64,000 nucleotides of DNA, from positions 535,500 through 599,499 of the forward strand of contig NZ_AXAY01000001.1 in NCBI RefSeq assembly GCF_000473045.1. The letters are read 5' to 3'. The notes beneath the pieces were generated by a model. That model ran no database searches, had not been told where the DNA came from, and was given only the letters and a program-made list of their open reading frames with translations. A program made the position numbers and the translations under genes. Shown piece by piece: positions 54,246 to 63,631 of this stretch. The stretch comes from Bradyrhizobium sp. WSM3983 (lineage in GTDB: Bacteria > Pseudomonadota > Alphaproteobacteria > Rhizobiales > Xanthobacteraceae). The stretch's first letter is position 1, and every line of letters begins with the position of its first letter.

Positions 54246-54836
54246 TCATGCGCGCAGACGCAGCGCCTCGACCAGCGACTTGAACGCACGGGCATATTCC
54301 GCACCCGCCCTTGCGATATCGGCGCATCCGGCGCAGGCGACCGCGGCTTCCGTCACCGCGCCGAGCAGCAGCCGCGCCAGCGGCTCGACCGGCTGCCTGG
54401 CGATGAGGCCAGCCTCCATCGCTACCGAGAGCGCGCGCGGCATCTTGCCGCCAAAGTGCTTTGCGTCGATCTCGCGCCAGCGCTCCCAGCCGAGCACGGC
54501 CGGGCCGTCGCGCAAAATGATCTGGCCGGTCGGGCCTTTGGCGGTCGCGGCAAAATAATGCTGGGTGCCGGCGACCATCGCGGCCAGCACGTCCTTCTCG
54601 GCCCGCGCGGCGCTGTCGATCTCGACGACGAGATCGCGCGAGACCAGGTCGAACACGGCCTCAAACACCGCCTCCTTGGTTTTGAAGTGATGATAGACCG
54701 CGCCCTTGGCGATGCGGGCGCCTTCCGCGATCTCATCCATTGTCGTGGCGGCAAAGCCCTGCGTCCCGAACAGCCGGCGCGCCGACGTCAGGATCGCCTC
54801 TGTCGTCGCCGCCCGCCGCTCCGCCTGTTTCGCCAT
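54246..54836 (-). CDS. TetR-family regulator
   Basis: 196-residue TetR protein. The DNA-binding domain spans about 10-58 (TTMDEIAEGARIAKGAVYHHF). The C-terminal domain includes AVACAGCADIARAG, with two cysteines. It is divergent from the SnoaL-like gene at 55123, whose promoter carries a 34-base palindrome that I take as its operator. A dispersed repeat of about 120 bases separates the regulator gene from that operator. Confidence 0.9.
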   Translation of the reverse strand: MAKQAERRAATTEAILTSARRLFGTQGFAATTMDEIAEGARIAKGAVYHHFKTKEAVFEAVFDLVSRDLVVEIDSAARAEKDVLAAMVAGTQHYFAATAKGPTGQIILRDGPAVLGWERWREIDAKHFGGKMPRALSVAMEAGLIARQPVEPLARLLLGAVTEAAVACAGCADIARAGAEYARAFKSLVEALRLRA

Positions 54837-54868
54837 GGATCCTCGTCCGGAGCCGCGGGTTTGCTCGA

Positions 54869-54987
54869 CCTCTCCCGCTTGCGGGAGAGGTCGGCGCGAA
54901 GCGCCAGGTGAGGGTTCTCTCCTCTTTGGGGTTCTTCATCGCGGAGATACCCCCACCCTAGCCCTCCCCCGCAAGCGGGAGAGGGAG
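54869..54987. repeat. Dispersed repeat of the GGGAGAGG/GCGCGAAGCGC family
   Basis: Palindrome CCTCTCCCGCTTGCGGGAGAGG without its last two bases at each end forms the left side. GCGCGAAGCGC and AGGTGAGGG follow, and the right side is CCCTCCCCCGCAAGCGGGAG. Similar blocks occur at 10258-10410. Confidence 0.75.
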
Positions 54988-55058
54988 TTGACCTTCTTCG
55001 CGGACGCACCTCGATTTGATCAAGTGAAGCTCTAATCCAATTCGGTGCAGGCGGCCAG

Positions 55059-55101
55059 TTGACTTTTCGACTATCAGTCGGTATTTACCGACCAATAGTC
55101 G
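55059..55101 (+). promoter_or_regulatory. Promoter overlapped by a 34-base TetR-type palindrome
   Basis: TTGACT (55059-55064) and TATTTA (55082-55087) are 17 bases apart. A palindrome of the form CGACTATyrGTCGGTA plus its complement covers 55068-55101 with only the yr positions imperfect. Bound repressor would cover the spacer and -10 box. It serves the gene at 55123, 22 bases downstream. Confidence 0.7.
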
Positions 55102-55122
55102 GTTTTAATCGAAAGGTGCGCC

Positions 55123-55488
55123 ATGCCGAGCCGTGACATCGTCGAAGCCTTTGCGAAGCGCCTGGAGGACGGGGATTTCCTCGGCGCGATCGAGCAGTTC
55201 TGTACGCCCGATGCAGCCACCTACGAGAACAACGCCGCGCCGACGATCGGCCGCGACAAGCTCGTTGCCAAGGAGCGCGGCGTGCTGGCGGCCTCCAAGG
55301 AGGTCAAGGCCGTCCGCGTCGGGCCGAGCCTGATCGAGGGCGACCATGTCGCGACGCGCTGGACCTTCAGCTTCACAAATGCCGAAGGTGTCGTCCGAAC
55401 GCTGGACGAGATTGCGTGGCAGACCTGGCGCGGCGATCGGTTGATCGAGGAGCGGTTCTATTACGACCCGAAGCAGCTGGGACGGTAA
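55123..55488 (+). CDS. SnoaL-like (NTF2-fold) protein
   Basis: 121-residue cytoplasmic NTF2-fold protein: N-terminal helices (IVEAFAKRLEDGDFLGAIEQ), then a curved sheet ending RFYYDPKQLGR, as in SnoaL-like domains. His/Asp positions used by true cyclases are not clear, so a ligand-binding or isomerase role is possible. ATG 55123 has GAAAGG upstream. It is divergent from, and probably repressed by, the TetR regulator through the palindrome at 55068-55101. Confidence 0.8.
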   Translation: MPSRDIVEAFAKRLEDGDFLGAIEQFCTPDAATYENNAAPTIGRDKLVAKERGVLAASKEVKAVRVGPSLIEGDHVATRWTFSFTNAEGVVRTLDEIAWQTWRGDRLIEERFYYDPKQLGR

Positions 55489-55585
55489 ACCGCTTCCGCG
55501 ACGGTGGTGTCATCGCCCGGCTCGACCGGTTGAAACCGCCCAGTATTCCGAGACAGCAGTGATCGAATCGATGGGCCGCGGCGTA

Positions 55586-55615
55586 CTAGATCCCCGCCTG
55601 CGCGGGGCATGACAG
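55586..55615. repeat. Short dispersed palindrome CTAGATCCCCGCCTGCGCGGGGC
   Basis: CCCCGC-CT-GCGGGG-type hairpin with a GCATGAC tail, a form common between genes in related genomes. It lies in the 336-base gap before the GGDEF-EAL gene; apart from it and the palindrome at 55674-55694 that gap shows nothing else. Confidence 0.5.
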
Positions 55616-55673
55616 CGGAGGTGATAGCGAACATTCGCCCACCGTTACAGCCGTAACCCGAGGCGCCGCATTT

Positions 55674-55694
55674 GTATCGAATTGTTATCGATAC
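55674..55694. promoter_or_regulatory. Palindrome GTATCGA-N7-TCGATAC upstream of the GGDEF-EAL gene
   Basis: Perfect 7+7 inverted repeat with a seven-base A+T-rich centre, about 130 bases before the start. It is A+T-richer than its surroundings and is a plausible regulator site. Confidence 0.4.
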
Positions 55695-55824
55695 TCGCGA
55701 TCGAACACGCAGAAGTGGTCGCGGCGACCGCGGCAATCGGGGATAATTCATAGTTCGTCAAAGGTTTGCGGCGAATTCTCCGGATCGAGCCGGACAAACG
55801 GCCCATGCTGCTGCAGGCTCTCGA

Positions 55825-57786
55825 ATGCGGACTCAACTGACCAATTATATCGCTCGGTTGTTTGCCGGCGATCTGTCAGCCTTTGGCGGTCCTGCAACCG
55901 ACGAAGCCGTCGCCGGCCATATCCGCGCCGAACAGATGTCACTGGTGCTCGGCTATTCGGTCGGCATCATGCTCGCCAATGCCTGCAACGCCGCCGTGCT
56001 TGCGGTCGCGCTGCGGCACTCGCCGGACTGGGCGTTCGCGCTCGGCTGGACGGTGGTTGTCGCCGGTGCTGCGATCGCATTCGGCCTGCAATCCCATTTG
56101 TCGCGCCGGATCACAAAGCCGCAATTCGTCTCGCGCCGCGCCATGCACAGGCTGGTGCGCAACGCATTCATGCTCGGTGCCGCCTGGGGCATCGTGCCCG
56201 TCGCCTTCTTCGCCAACGCCTCCACCGGCGGTCAACTCGTCATCACCTGCCTCTGCTCGGGCATGCTGGCCGGCGGCGCGCTGGCCTTCGCGACCATCCC
56301 GATCGCGGCGATTGCCTTTACGACTCCGATCTTCATCGGCATCGCGATCTGCCTCGGCCAGGACGGCGATCCCGCCTATGTGCTGATGGCGGTGCTGGTG
56401 GTGGTCTACGGGACCGTGTTGCTGCGCGCCGTGTTCGTCAATTCCTTCGTCTTCGCGCGGCGCGTGATACGGCAGATCGAGGCAGACCGCACGGTGCGAC
56501 AGGACCCGCTGACGCAGCTGCCCAACCGCGTCGCCTTCAACGAGACGCTCGATGGCGCGCTCAAGCGCCTCGCTTTGTCCGGCGAGGAATTCGCCGTGCT
56601 GCTGCTCGACCTCGATCGCTTCAAGGAGGTCAACGACCGCTTCGGCCATCCTGGCGGTGACGAATTCCTGGTCCAGGTCGCAAGCCGGCTGCAACGCTGC
56701 ACCCGCGCGGCCGAGCATGTCGCGCGCATCGGCGGCGACGAGTTCGCGCTGGTGATGGCCAATCTGGTTCGTCCCGAGGATGCGCTGGGGATCGCCGAGC
56801 GCTTCGTCGCGGCCTTCACCGAGCCGTTCCTGATCGAGGGCTGCGAGATCTCGGGTGAGACCAGCGTCGGCATCGTGCTTGCGCCACGCGACGGCAACAC
56901 GCCGCTCGACATCATGAAGAACGCCGACGCCGCGCTCTATCGCGCCAAGAAGGCCGGGCCGGGCACGGTCTGCTTCTTCGAGGAAGCCGACGACAAGGCC
57001 TCGCGCGACCGCAAAGCGTTGCAGACGGATCTGGCCGGCGCCGTCGCGCGCGACGAGCTGTTTCTGGTGTTCCAGCCGTTCCTCGATCTCGGCGAAAACC
57101 GCATCACCGGCTTCGAGGCCTTGCTGCGCTGGCAGCATCCCTCGCGCGGACTGGTGCCGCCGAGCGAGTTCATCCCGATCGCCGAAGAGACCGGGCTGAT
57201 TCACGAGATCGGTGAATGGGTCATCCGCCGCGCCTGCGCGACGCTGGCAGACTGGCCGGAGAACATCCGGGTCGCCGTGAATTTCTCGGCGGCACAGTTC
57301 CACAACACCGGCGTTCTCCAGACCATCGTGCAGGCGCTGGCCGACGCCAAGGTCGCGCCGCATCGGCTCGAAATCGAGATCACGGAATCGATGCTGCTGT
57401 CGAAATACGGTTCGGCCGCCTCGATCCTGAACGCGCTGCTGGAGCTCGGTGCCACGGTGGCGCTGGACGATTTCGGCACCGGCTTCTCGTCGCTGACCTA
57501 TTTACGCAAACTGCCGTTCAGCCGCATCAAGATCGACCAGTCCTTCATCCGCGACATGCTGGTGCAGCCGGACTGCGCGGCGATCGTGAAATCGGTGATC
57601 TCGCTGGCGCGCGACCTCAACATCGACGTCGTCGCCGAAGGCGTCGAGACTGCCGACCAGCTCGAATATCTACGCCAGATCAGTTGCGACGAAGTGCAGG
57701 GTTATCTGATCGGCCGGCCGGTGTCGGCGGTGGGCGTGCAGGCGCTGCTCAACTCGAAGAAGCTTCGGGCGATTTTCGCGGCGTAG
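55825..57786 (+). CDS. Membrane GGDEF-EAL protein (cyclic di-GMP turnover)
   Basis: 653 residues. About six N-terminal membrane segments (residues 40-215) lead to a GGDEF domain with an intact ARIGGDEFALVM. The RxxD inhibitory site is replaced by RAAE. The EAL domain has GFEALLRWQHP, the metal-ligand ALDDFGTGFSSL and AEGVETADQ with the conserved Glu. Both catalytic centres look usable, so it may act as a cyclase, a phosphodiesterase or both. It is not linked to another signalling gene. Confidence 0.92.
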   Translation: MRTQLTNYIARLFAGDLSAFGGPATDEAVAGHIRAEQMSLVLGYSVGIMLANACNAAVLAVALRHSPDWAFALGWTVVVAGAAIAFGLQSHLSRRITKPQFVSRRAMHRLVRNAFMLGAAWGIVPVAFFANASTGGQLVITCLCSGMLAGGALAFATIPIAAIAFTTPIFIGIAICLGQDGDPAYVLMAVLVVVYGTVLLRAVFVNSFVFARRVIRQIEADRTVRQDPLTQLPNRVAFNETLDGALKRLALSGEEFAVLLLDLDRFKEVNDRFGHPGGDEFLVQVASRLQRCTRAAEHVARIGGDEFALVMANLVRPEDALGIAERFVAAFTEPFLIEGCEISGETSVGIVLAPRDGNTPLDIMKNADAALYRAKKAGPGTVCFFEEADDKASRDRKALQTDLAGAVARDELFLVFQPFLDLGENRITGFEALLRWQHPSRGLVPPSEFIPIAEETGLIHEIGEWVIRRACATLADWPENIRVAVNFSAAQFHNTGVLQTIVQALADAKVAPHRLEIEITESMLLSKYGSAASILNALLELGATVALDDFGTGFSSLTYLRKLPFSRIKIDQSFIRDMLVQPDCAAIVKSVISLARDLNIDVVAEGVETADQLEYLRQISCDEVQGYLIGRPVSAVGVQALLNSKKLRAIFAA

Positions 57787-57792
57787 GCGCGC

Positions 57793-58773
57793 TCAGACCG
57801 CATCCGCACGCAGCAGCGTATCCACCGTGATGGTCCCTCGCGCGCGGGAGACGCAGGTGCAGATCTTTTCGTTACTTTGCTTCTGATGGTCGCTGAAAAA
57901 GACATCGCGATGGTCGATCTCGCCGTCGACAGCGACGACGTCGATGGCACAAAGGCCGCATTCGCCGCGCTTGCAGTCGTACATCACCTCGTGGCCGCTG
58001 GCGTTGAGCACATCGAGCATCGAGCGCTCGCGGGGGATTTCGAGCTCGACGTCGGAGCCCTTCAGGCGCACGCGAAAGGTTTCGGTCGGCAGCGTGCCGC
58101 TCGAGCCGAAGGTCTCGTAGCGGAGATCGGCGAGCGGATGGCCGGCGCCGATCCAGGCATGGCGGGCGGCATCGAGCATGCGCATCGGGCCGCAGAACAG
58201 CGCCAGCGTGCCTTTCGGTAGCGAAGCGAATAGCGCGTCGAGGTCGAGCCGCTTGTCTTCGTCGCTGGCATGGACGACCAGGCGGTCACCGAGCAAGTTC
58301 GCGAGATCATCGAGATAGGCGGCATCAGCGCGCCCGCGCACGGCATAATGTAGCCGGACATCAGAGCCGCGCCGCGCCAGCGCCTGCGCGGCGCCCAGGA
58401 TCGGGGTGATGCCGATACCGCCGGCGATCAGGCAATAGTTGTCCCGCGCCCAGTCGACTGCGACGAGCGAGGCGGGCCGCGTGATGTCGAGCCTTGCGCC
58501 CGGCGCCAGCTGCCACATATAGCGCGAGCCGCCGCGGGAATCCTCGGCGCGGCGCACCGCAATTCTAAAGCCGCGCGGCGAGGCTTCACCGACCAGCGAA
58601 TAGGACCGTGTCTCCGGCAGGCCGTCGATGGTGACGCTGACTTTGATGTGGCTGCCGACTGGATAGGCGGCGCCGTCGAACTGATCGGGCCGGATCAGGA
58701 ATTCGCGGATGCCGGGCGAGAGATCGCGGGTCGAGACCAGCGTGGCCGGAATCCAGGTTTCGATGAAGCGCAT
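57793..58773 (-). CDS. vanB: Vanillate O-demethylase-type reductase subunit (VanB)
   Basis: 326-residue reductase of the class IA type: FMN-binding barrel (ETRSYSLVGE), NAD-binding domain (LIAGGIGITPILGAAQAL) and a C-terminal plant-type ferredoxin (YDCKRGECGLCAIDVV...CTC). It transfers electrons from NADH to the Rieske oxygenase encoded upstream. It follows the regulator gene by seven bases. Confidence 0.88.
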   Translation of the reverse strand: MRFIETWIPATLVSTRDLSPGIREFLIRPDQFDGAAYPVGSHIKVSVTIDGLPETRSYSLVGEASPRGFRIAVRRAEDSRGGSRYMWQLAPGARLDITRPASLVAVDWARDNYCLIAGGIGITPILGAAQALARRGSDVRLHYAVRGRADAAYLDDLANLLGDRLVVHASDEDKRLDLDALFASLPKGTLALFCGPMRMLDAARHAWIGAGHPLADLRYETFGSSGTLPTETFRVRLKGSDVELEIPRERSMLDVLNASGHEVMYDCKRGECGLCAIDVVAVDGEIDHRDVFFSDHQKQSNEKICTCVSRARGTITVDTLLRADAV

Positions 58774-58780
58774 GGTGCCC

Positions 58781-59533
58781 TCAATCGGCTGCGGTCTTGA
58801 TCAGCGCGAGCGCCGGCAAGAGGTCGAGATGGGTCCGGTTGCGCAGCGCGAGGCGGAGGTTTCGTACCGCAAGCCGGGCATGCTCCCGCATCACGGCCTC
58901 GGCACGCGCGCCTTCGCGATTTTCGATGGCGTCGATCACGACGCGATGATGCTCCTGCCCGATGATCAGGATCTGCTGCGCCTCCGGCAATGCCGACTGC
59001 GCCATCACAAAGCCGCTGGGCGAGGCGAACGGTAGCGCCGAGGCACGGTCGATCTGCCGGATCAAAGGCGGGCTGCGCGAGAGTTCCGTGAGCAGCGCGT
59101 GGAAGCGCGCATTCAGCGTGACATAGGACGAGAAGGCCTCGATCGAGATCGGCACCTGACGCAGCAATTCGTCGATTGCCGCAAGACATTCCTTGAGCGG
59201 CTCGAGCTCGCGCGCGGAGACGCCGCGCTCGGCAGCGAAGCGCGCGGCCAGCCCCTCCAGCGTGCCGCGCAGCTCGATGGAATCGGAGATATCGCGCTCG
59301 GAAAATGCCTTCACCATGAAGCCGCCGGAGGGAATCGCCTCCAGCAGGCCCTCCTCCTCCAGCCGCACCAGCGCCATGCGCACCGGCGTGCGCGAGGCGC
59401 CCGTGGTCTCCACCGCCTGCAGCTCGGAGATGCGCTCGCCCGGACGCAAGGCGCCCGACAGGATCTGGTCGCGCAGCGCGAGCTGCGCCTTCACGGTCTG
59501 CGAGACGGAGCGATCGACCTCACGCTCGGCCAT
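58781..59533 (-). CDS. vanR: GntR-family regulator with FCD domain (VanR type)
   Basis: 250 residues. The N-terminal winged helix (residues 10-75) contains GERISELQAVETTGASRTPVR without one more residue of context. The FCD ligand domain (about 85-225) has the metal-binding His/Asp pattern, including LNARFHALL and QEHHRVVIDAIENRE. Unusually it is placed between vanA and vanB, with three and seven bases between genes, so it is co-transcribed. Two TGTATACA palindromes upstream of vanA are the likely operators; the effector is probably vanillate or a similar aromatic acid. Confidence 0.88.
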   Translation of the reverse strand: MAEREVDRSVSQTVKAQLALRDQILSGALRPGERISELQAVETTGASRTPVRMALVRLEEEGLLEAIPSGGFMVKAFSERDISDSIELRGTLEGLAARFAAERGVSARELEPLKECLAAIDELLRQVPISIEAFSSYVTLNARFHALLTELSRSPPLIRQIDRASALPFASPSGFVMAQSALPEAQQILIIGQEHHRVVIDAIENREGARAEAVMREHARLAVRNLRLALRNRTHLDLLPALALIKTAAD

Positions 59534-59536
59534 GCT

Positions 59537-60586
59537 CTACTCCGCGGCCTGGAGATGCTGCGGCGGATTCTCCTTCGCCATCATCTTGTCGATCAGCTTG
59601 CGCGTCCACATCGCGCCGGCGTCGATGTTGAGGTTGTAGAAGATGCGATCCGGGTTCTCGTCCATCGCGCGCTGCTGCGCTTCGAGGATCAACTCGTCCT
59701 CGTGGAAAATGCCGGAGACGCCCTCGCGGATTTCGGTGGTGATGCGCTGCTCGCCGATCTGGTAGTTGCGGACAAAAGCCCAGAAATAATAGCAGGTCTT
59801 CTCGGTCTCCGGCGTGATGGTGTTGAGCACGAAGCCGTTGACGCCCTGCGAGCGGTCGCCTTCCGGCGCGCCGGTACCGGTCGGCGCCACGCCGACGTCA
59901 ATCGCGACGGTGCACGGCGCCTCGAAGCGGATGATCTGCCAGCGGTCGACCAGACCGGACTTGCCGAGCTGCTTGGCCCAGAACGGCGGCGCCTCGATGC
60001 CGCGCATCCAGCGCGTCACCGTCACCGTCTTCTCGCCATGGGTGACGTCGAACGGCGCTTCCGCAACAGCGTCATTTCCGATCGAAGAGCCGTGCACAAA
60101 AGTCTCGTGGGTGAGGTCCATGAGATTGTCGAGCACGAGGCGGTAGTCGCAATTGACGCGGATGGTCTTGCCGTCGCCCGCCCAGGCCGGATCGTGATTC
60201 CAGTGCATGTCGGGCACGAGTGCGGGATCGGCGAGCGCGGGGTCGCCCATCCAGAGCCAGATGTAGCGGTGGCGCTCGACCACGGGATAGGCGCGCACGC
60301 AGGCCGACGGATTGATGGTGTCCTGCGAGGGCATGAAGGTGCAGCGGCCCTGCGCGTTGTATTTCAGGCCGTGATAGCCGCACACGACGGTGTCACCTTC
60401 GAGCCGGCCCTTGGACAACGGCACCAGCCGGTGCCAGCAGGCATCCTCCAGCGCGGTCACCGAGCCATCGGCCTTGCGGTACATCACGATGTGCTTGCCG
60501 CAGATCGTCCGCGGCAACAGTGCCGGCTTCACCTCCGCGTCCCAGGCGGCGGCGTACCAGGCGTTCATGGGGAAGGGTTTTGTCAC
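59537..60586 (-). CDS. vanA: Vanillate O-demethylase-type Rieske oxygenase subunit (VanA)
   Basis: 349-residue Rieske non-haem iron oxygenase. The [2Fe-2S] ligands are Cys50, His52, Cys69 and His72 (CWH, CGYHGL). The mononuclear iron site is in DNLMDLTHETFVHGSS (about 154-169). VanA enzymes demethylate vanillate to protocatechuate; a related methoxy-aromatic is possible. It is the first gene of the vanA-vanR-vanB unit. Operator-like palindromes lie 33 and 106 bases upstream. Confidence 0.88.
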   Translation of the reverse strand: MTKPFPMNAWYAAAWDAEVKPALLPRTICGKHIVMYRKADGSVTALEDACWHRLVPLSKGRLEGDTVVCGYHGLKYNAQGRCTFMPSQDTINPSACVRAYPVVERHRYIWLWMGDPALADPALVPDMHWNHDPAWAGDGKTIRVNCDYRLVLDNLMDLTHETFVHGSSIGNDAVAEAPFDVTHGEKTVTVTRWMRGIEAPPFWAKQLGKSGLVDRWQIIRFEAPCTVAIDVGVAPTGTGAPEGDRSQGVNGFVLNTITPETEKTCYYFWAFVRNYQIGEQRITTEIREGVSGIFHEDELILEAQQRAMDENPDRIFYNLNIDAGAMWTRKLIDKMMAKENPPQHLQAAE

Positions 60587-60618
60587 CGGACGATCTCCCT
60601 GGGCTTATGAATACGTTA

Positions 60619-60626
60619 TGTATACA
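60619..60626. promoter_or_regulatory. VanR-type operator 1, TGTATACA
   Basis: Perfect palindrome within TTATGTATACAATAA, fitting the TnGTnnnACnA pattern of FCD-type GntR sites. It overlaps a possible -10 box (TATTGT on the minus strand) whose -35 TTGAAC is at 60646-60651. Confidence 0.6.
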
Positions 60627-60691
60627 ATAACGGGGAGACGGAATTGTTCAAGGGCAATTTTTGCGTAGCATAATACCTCTTATCGGCCTAA

Positions 60692-60699
60692 TGTATACA
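60692..60699. promoter_or_regulatory. VanR-type operator 2, TGTATACA
   Basis: Second perfect copy, here in ATGTATACAT, 73 bases (about seven helical turns) from the first. Confidence 0.6.
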
Positions 60700-60754
60700 T
60701 AAAGGAAGGTGACGGTCGCCCTCCCCTGGAGGGGTAAGGCGCCCCGCGCACCCC

Positions 60755-62401
<1,647 letters not shown>

Positions 62402-62603
62402 TGAAATATCCTCGTCCTGTCGTACAGAGATTGCGAGGCGCACCATAGCATCGGCCGGGCCCGCGCCAAACCACAACACGCGCGTCGGGGTAGCCGTTCC
62501 CTGGGGTGTTTATTCCGTCATCCTTGTATGGGGAGTGAGTTGTCAGGAGAGCGCGGGTCCCGTCGTGCTCGGCGAGGACCTCACACGCATTGAGGTGTGA
62601 GAG

Positions 62604-63488
62604 CTAGGACGTTCCCACCTCGACCCGGAACGACAACTGCTCCTCTGCCCCGGGTGCGATGTGCATCAGGCCCGGCTTGTCGGTGAACTCGCCGTCGAAG
62701 TCTTTGGGGCTGGCATAGCCGCGCCAGGGTTCGATGCAAAGGAACGGCGCGCCTGATGGTTTCGACCAGACACCGAGTTCGCGAAAGCCGCGCCAGGACA
62801 TATTGAGCCAGGGCCCGGCGCCATGCCCGGCGGCGTAGCGGACCGCATGGCTGTTGACGGGATCGAGGATGACGGCGTCGTTGGCGAACAGAGCTTCCGA
62901 CAAAGGAAGCACAGTGCCTCGGACGGGGCTCGGATCCGTTGCCGCGAGCAGGAGTCCGCCCTCCACACGGCGAACCGGAGACGGCTCCCCGTTCGTGAAC
63001 GTCAGTGCGTAGCTCTCCTTCGGCACTCCAGCCTGAAGCGGCCAGTTGAAAGCCGGATGGCCACCGAGCGACATCGGCAATGTCTCCTTGCCGGTGTTGA
63101 TGACCGTGAGCGAGAGATCGAGACCTGACTCGTCGAGCGCATAGGCCGCCGTCAGCCGAAACGCGAACGGATAGAGCGCGCGCGTCGCCTCGCTGTCCTC
63201 GAGCACGAGCGCGCACCGGCTTTCGCCACGCTCCGCCCAGACAAAACGGCTGTCGCGTGCAAAGCCGTGCTGGGTCATCCGGTAGGTCTTGCCCCGGTGC
63301 CGCATTTCGTCATTGGCGAGACGCCCGACGATCGGAAACAGCAACGGTGCATGGCGCGCCCACGCGGGACCTGCCTGCCAGACGAATTCGGTGCCGTCCT
63401 TGTGCTTGAGCGAGCACATCTCGGCGCCGTGCGCCTTGATGGTCGCGGTGAGGGGGCCGCTGCGGAGCGTGTGGGTGTCGTCGGTCAT
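62604..63488 (-). CDS. Aldose 1-epimerase family protein (YeaD/LacX-like)
   Basis: 294-residue galactose mutarotase-like protein, a beta-sandwich fold acting on the anomeric carbon of a sugar. Family residues are seen in LLFPIVGRL, TQHGFARDS (catalytic-type His) and LGGHPAFNWPL. A Glu follows in LCIEPWRG, the position of the general base. ATG 63488 has GGAGA upstream; 22 further codons are open. It lies near pgm and the UDP-glucose dehydrogenase gene, so sugar metabolism is a shared theme, but it is not in a tight operon. Confidence 0.88.
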   Translation of the reverse strand: MTDDTHTLRSGPLTATIKAHGAEMCSLKHKDGTEFVWQAGPAWARHAPLLFPIVGRLANDEMRHRGKTYRMTQHGFARDSRFVWAERGESRCALVLEDSEATRALYPFAFRLTAAYALDESGLDLSLTVINTGKETLPMSLGGHPAFNWPLQAGVPKESYALTFTNGEPSPVRRVEGGLLLAATDPSPVRGTVLPLSEALFANDAVILDPVNSHAVRYAAGHGAGPWLNMSWRGFRELGVWSKPSGAPFLCIEPWRGYASPKDFDGEFTDKPGLMHIAPGAEEQLSFRVEVGTS

Positions 63489-63573
63489 GGCAGTCTCCAT
63501 CACAGCAGCGAGGCCGGGGGCCCGAAGGACTGTCGCCTCATGTGAGCAGACCATACCGCATTGAAAACGATTT

Positions 63574-63598
63574 CGCTCGCCTCGGGACGAGGCGAGCG
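63574..63598 (-). terminator. Hairpin after the UDP-glucose dehydrogenase gene
   Basis: Stem CGCTCGCCTCG/CGAGGCGAGCG with a three-base loop. On the minus strand the sequence after it is AAATCGTTTTC, so the U-tract is only partial; on the other side lies TTTTT. It probably ends the dehydrogenase message. Confidence 0.55.
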
Positions 63599-63631
63599 AA
63601 AAACCGCAAAGCTCAGCGGCGCATTGCCGTG

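Noticed and set aside
62578..62600. Inverted repeat CTCACAC/GTGTGAG after the aldose epimerase gene as a terminator
   Set aside because: The stem is short and no U-run follows on the transcribed strand, so it is left unannotated.
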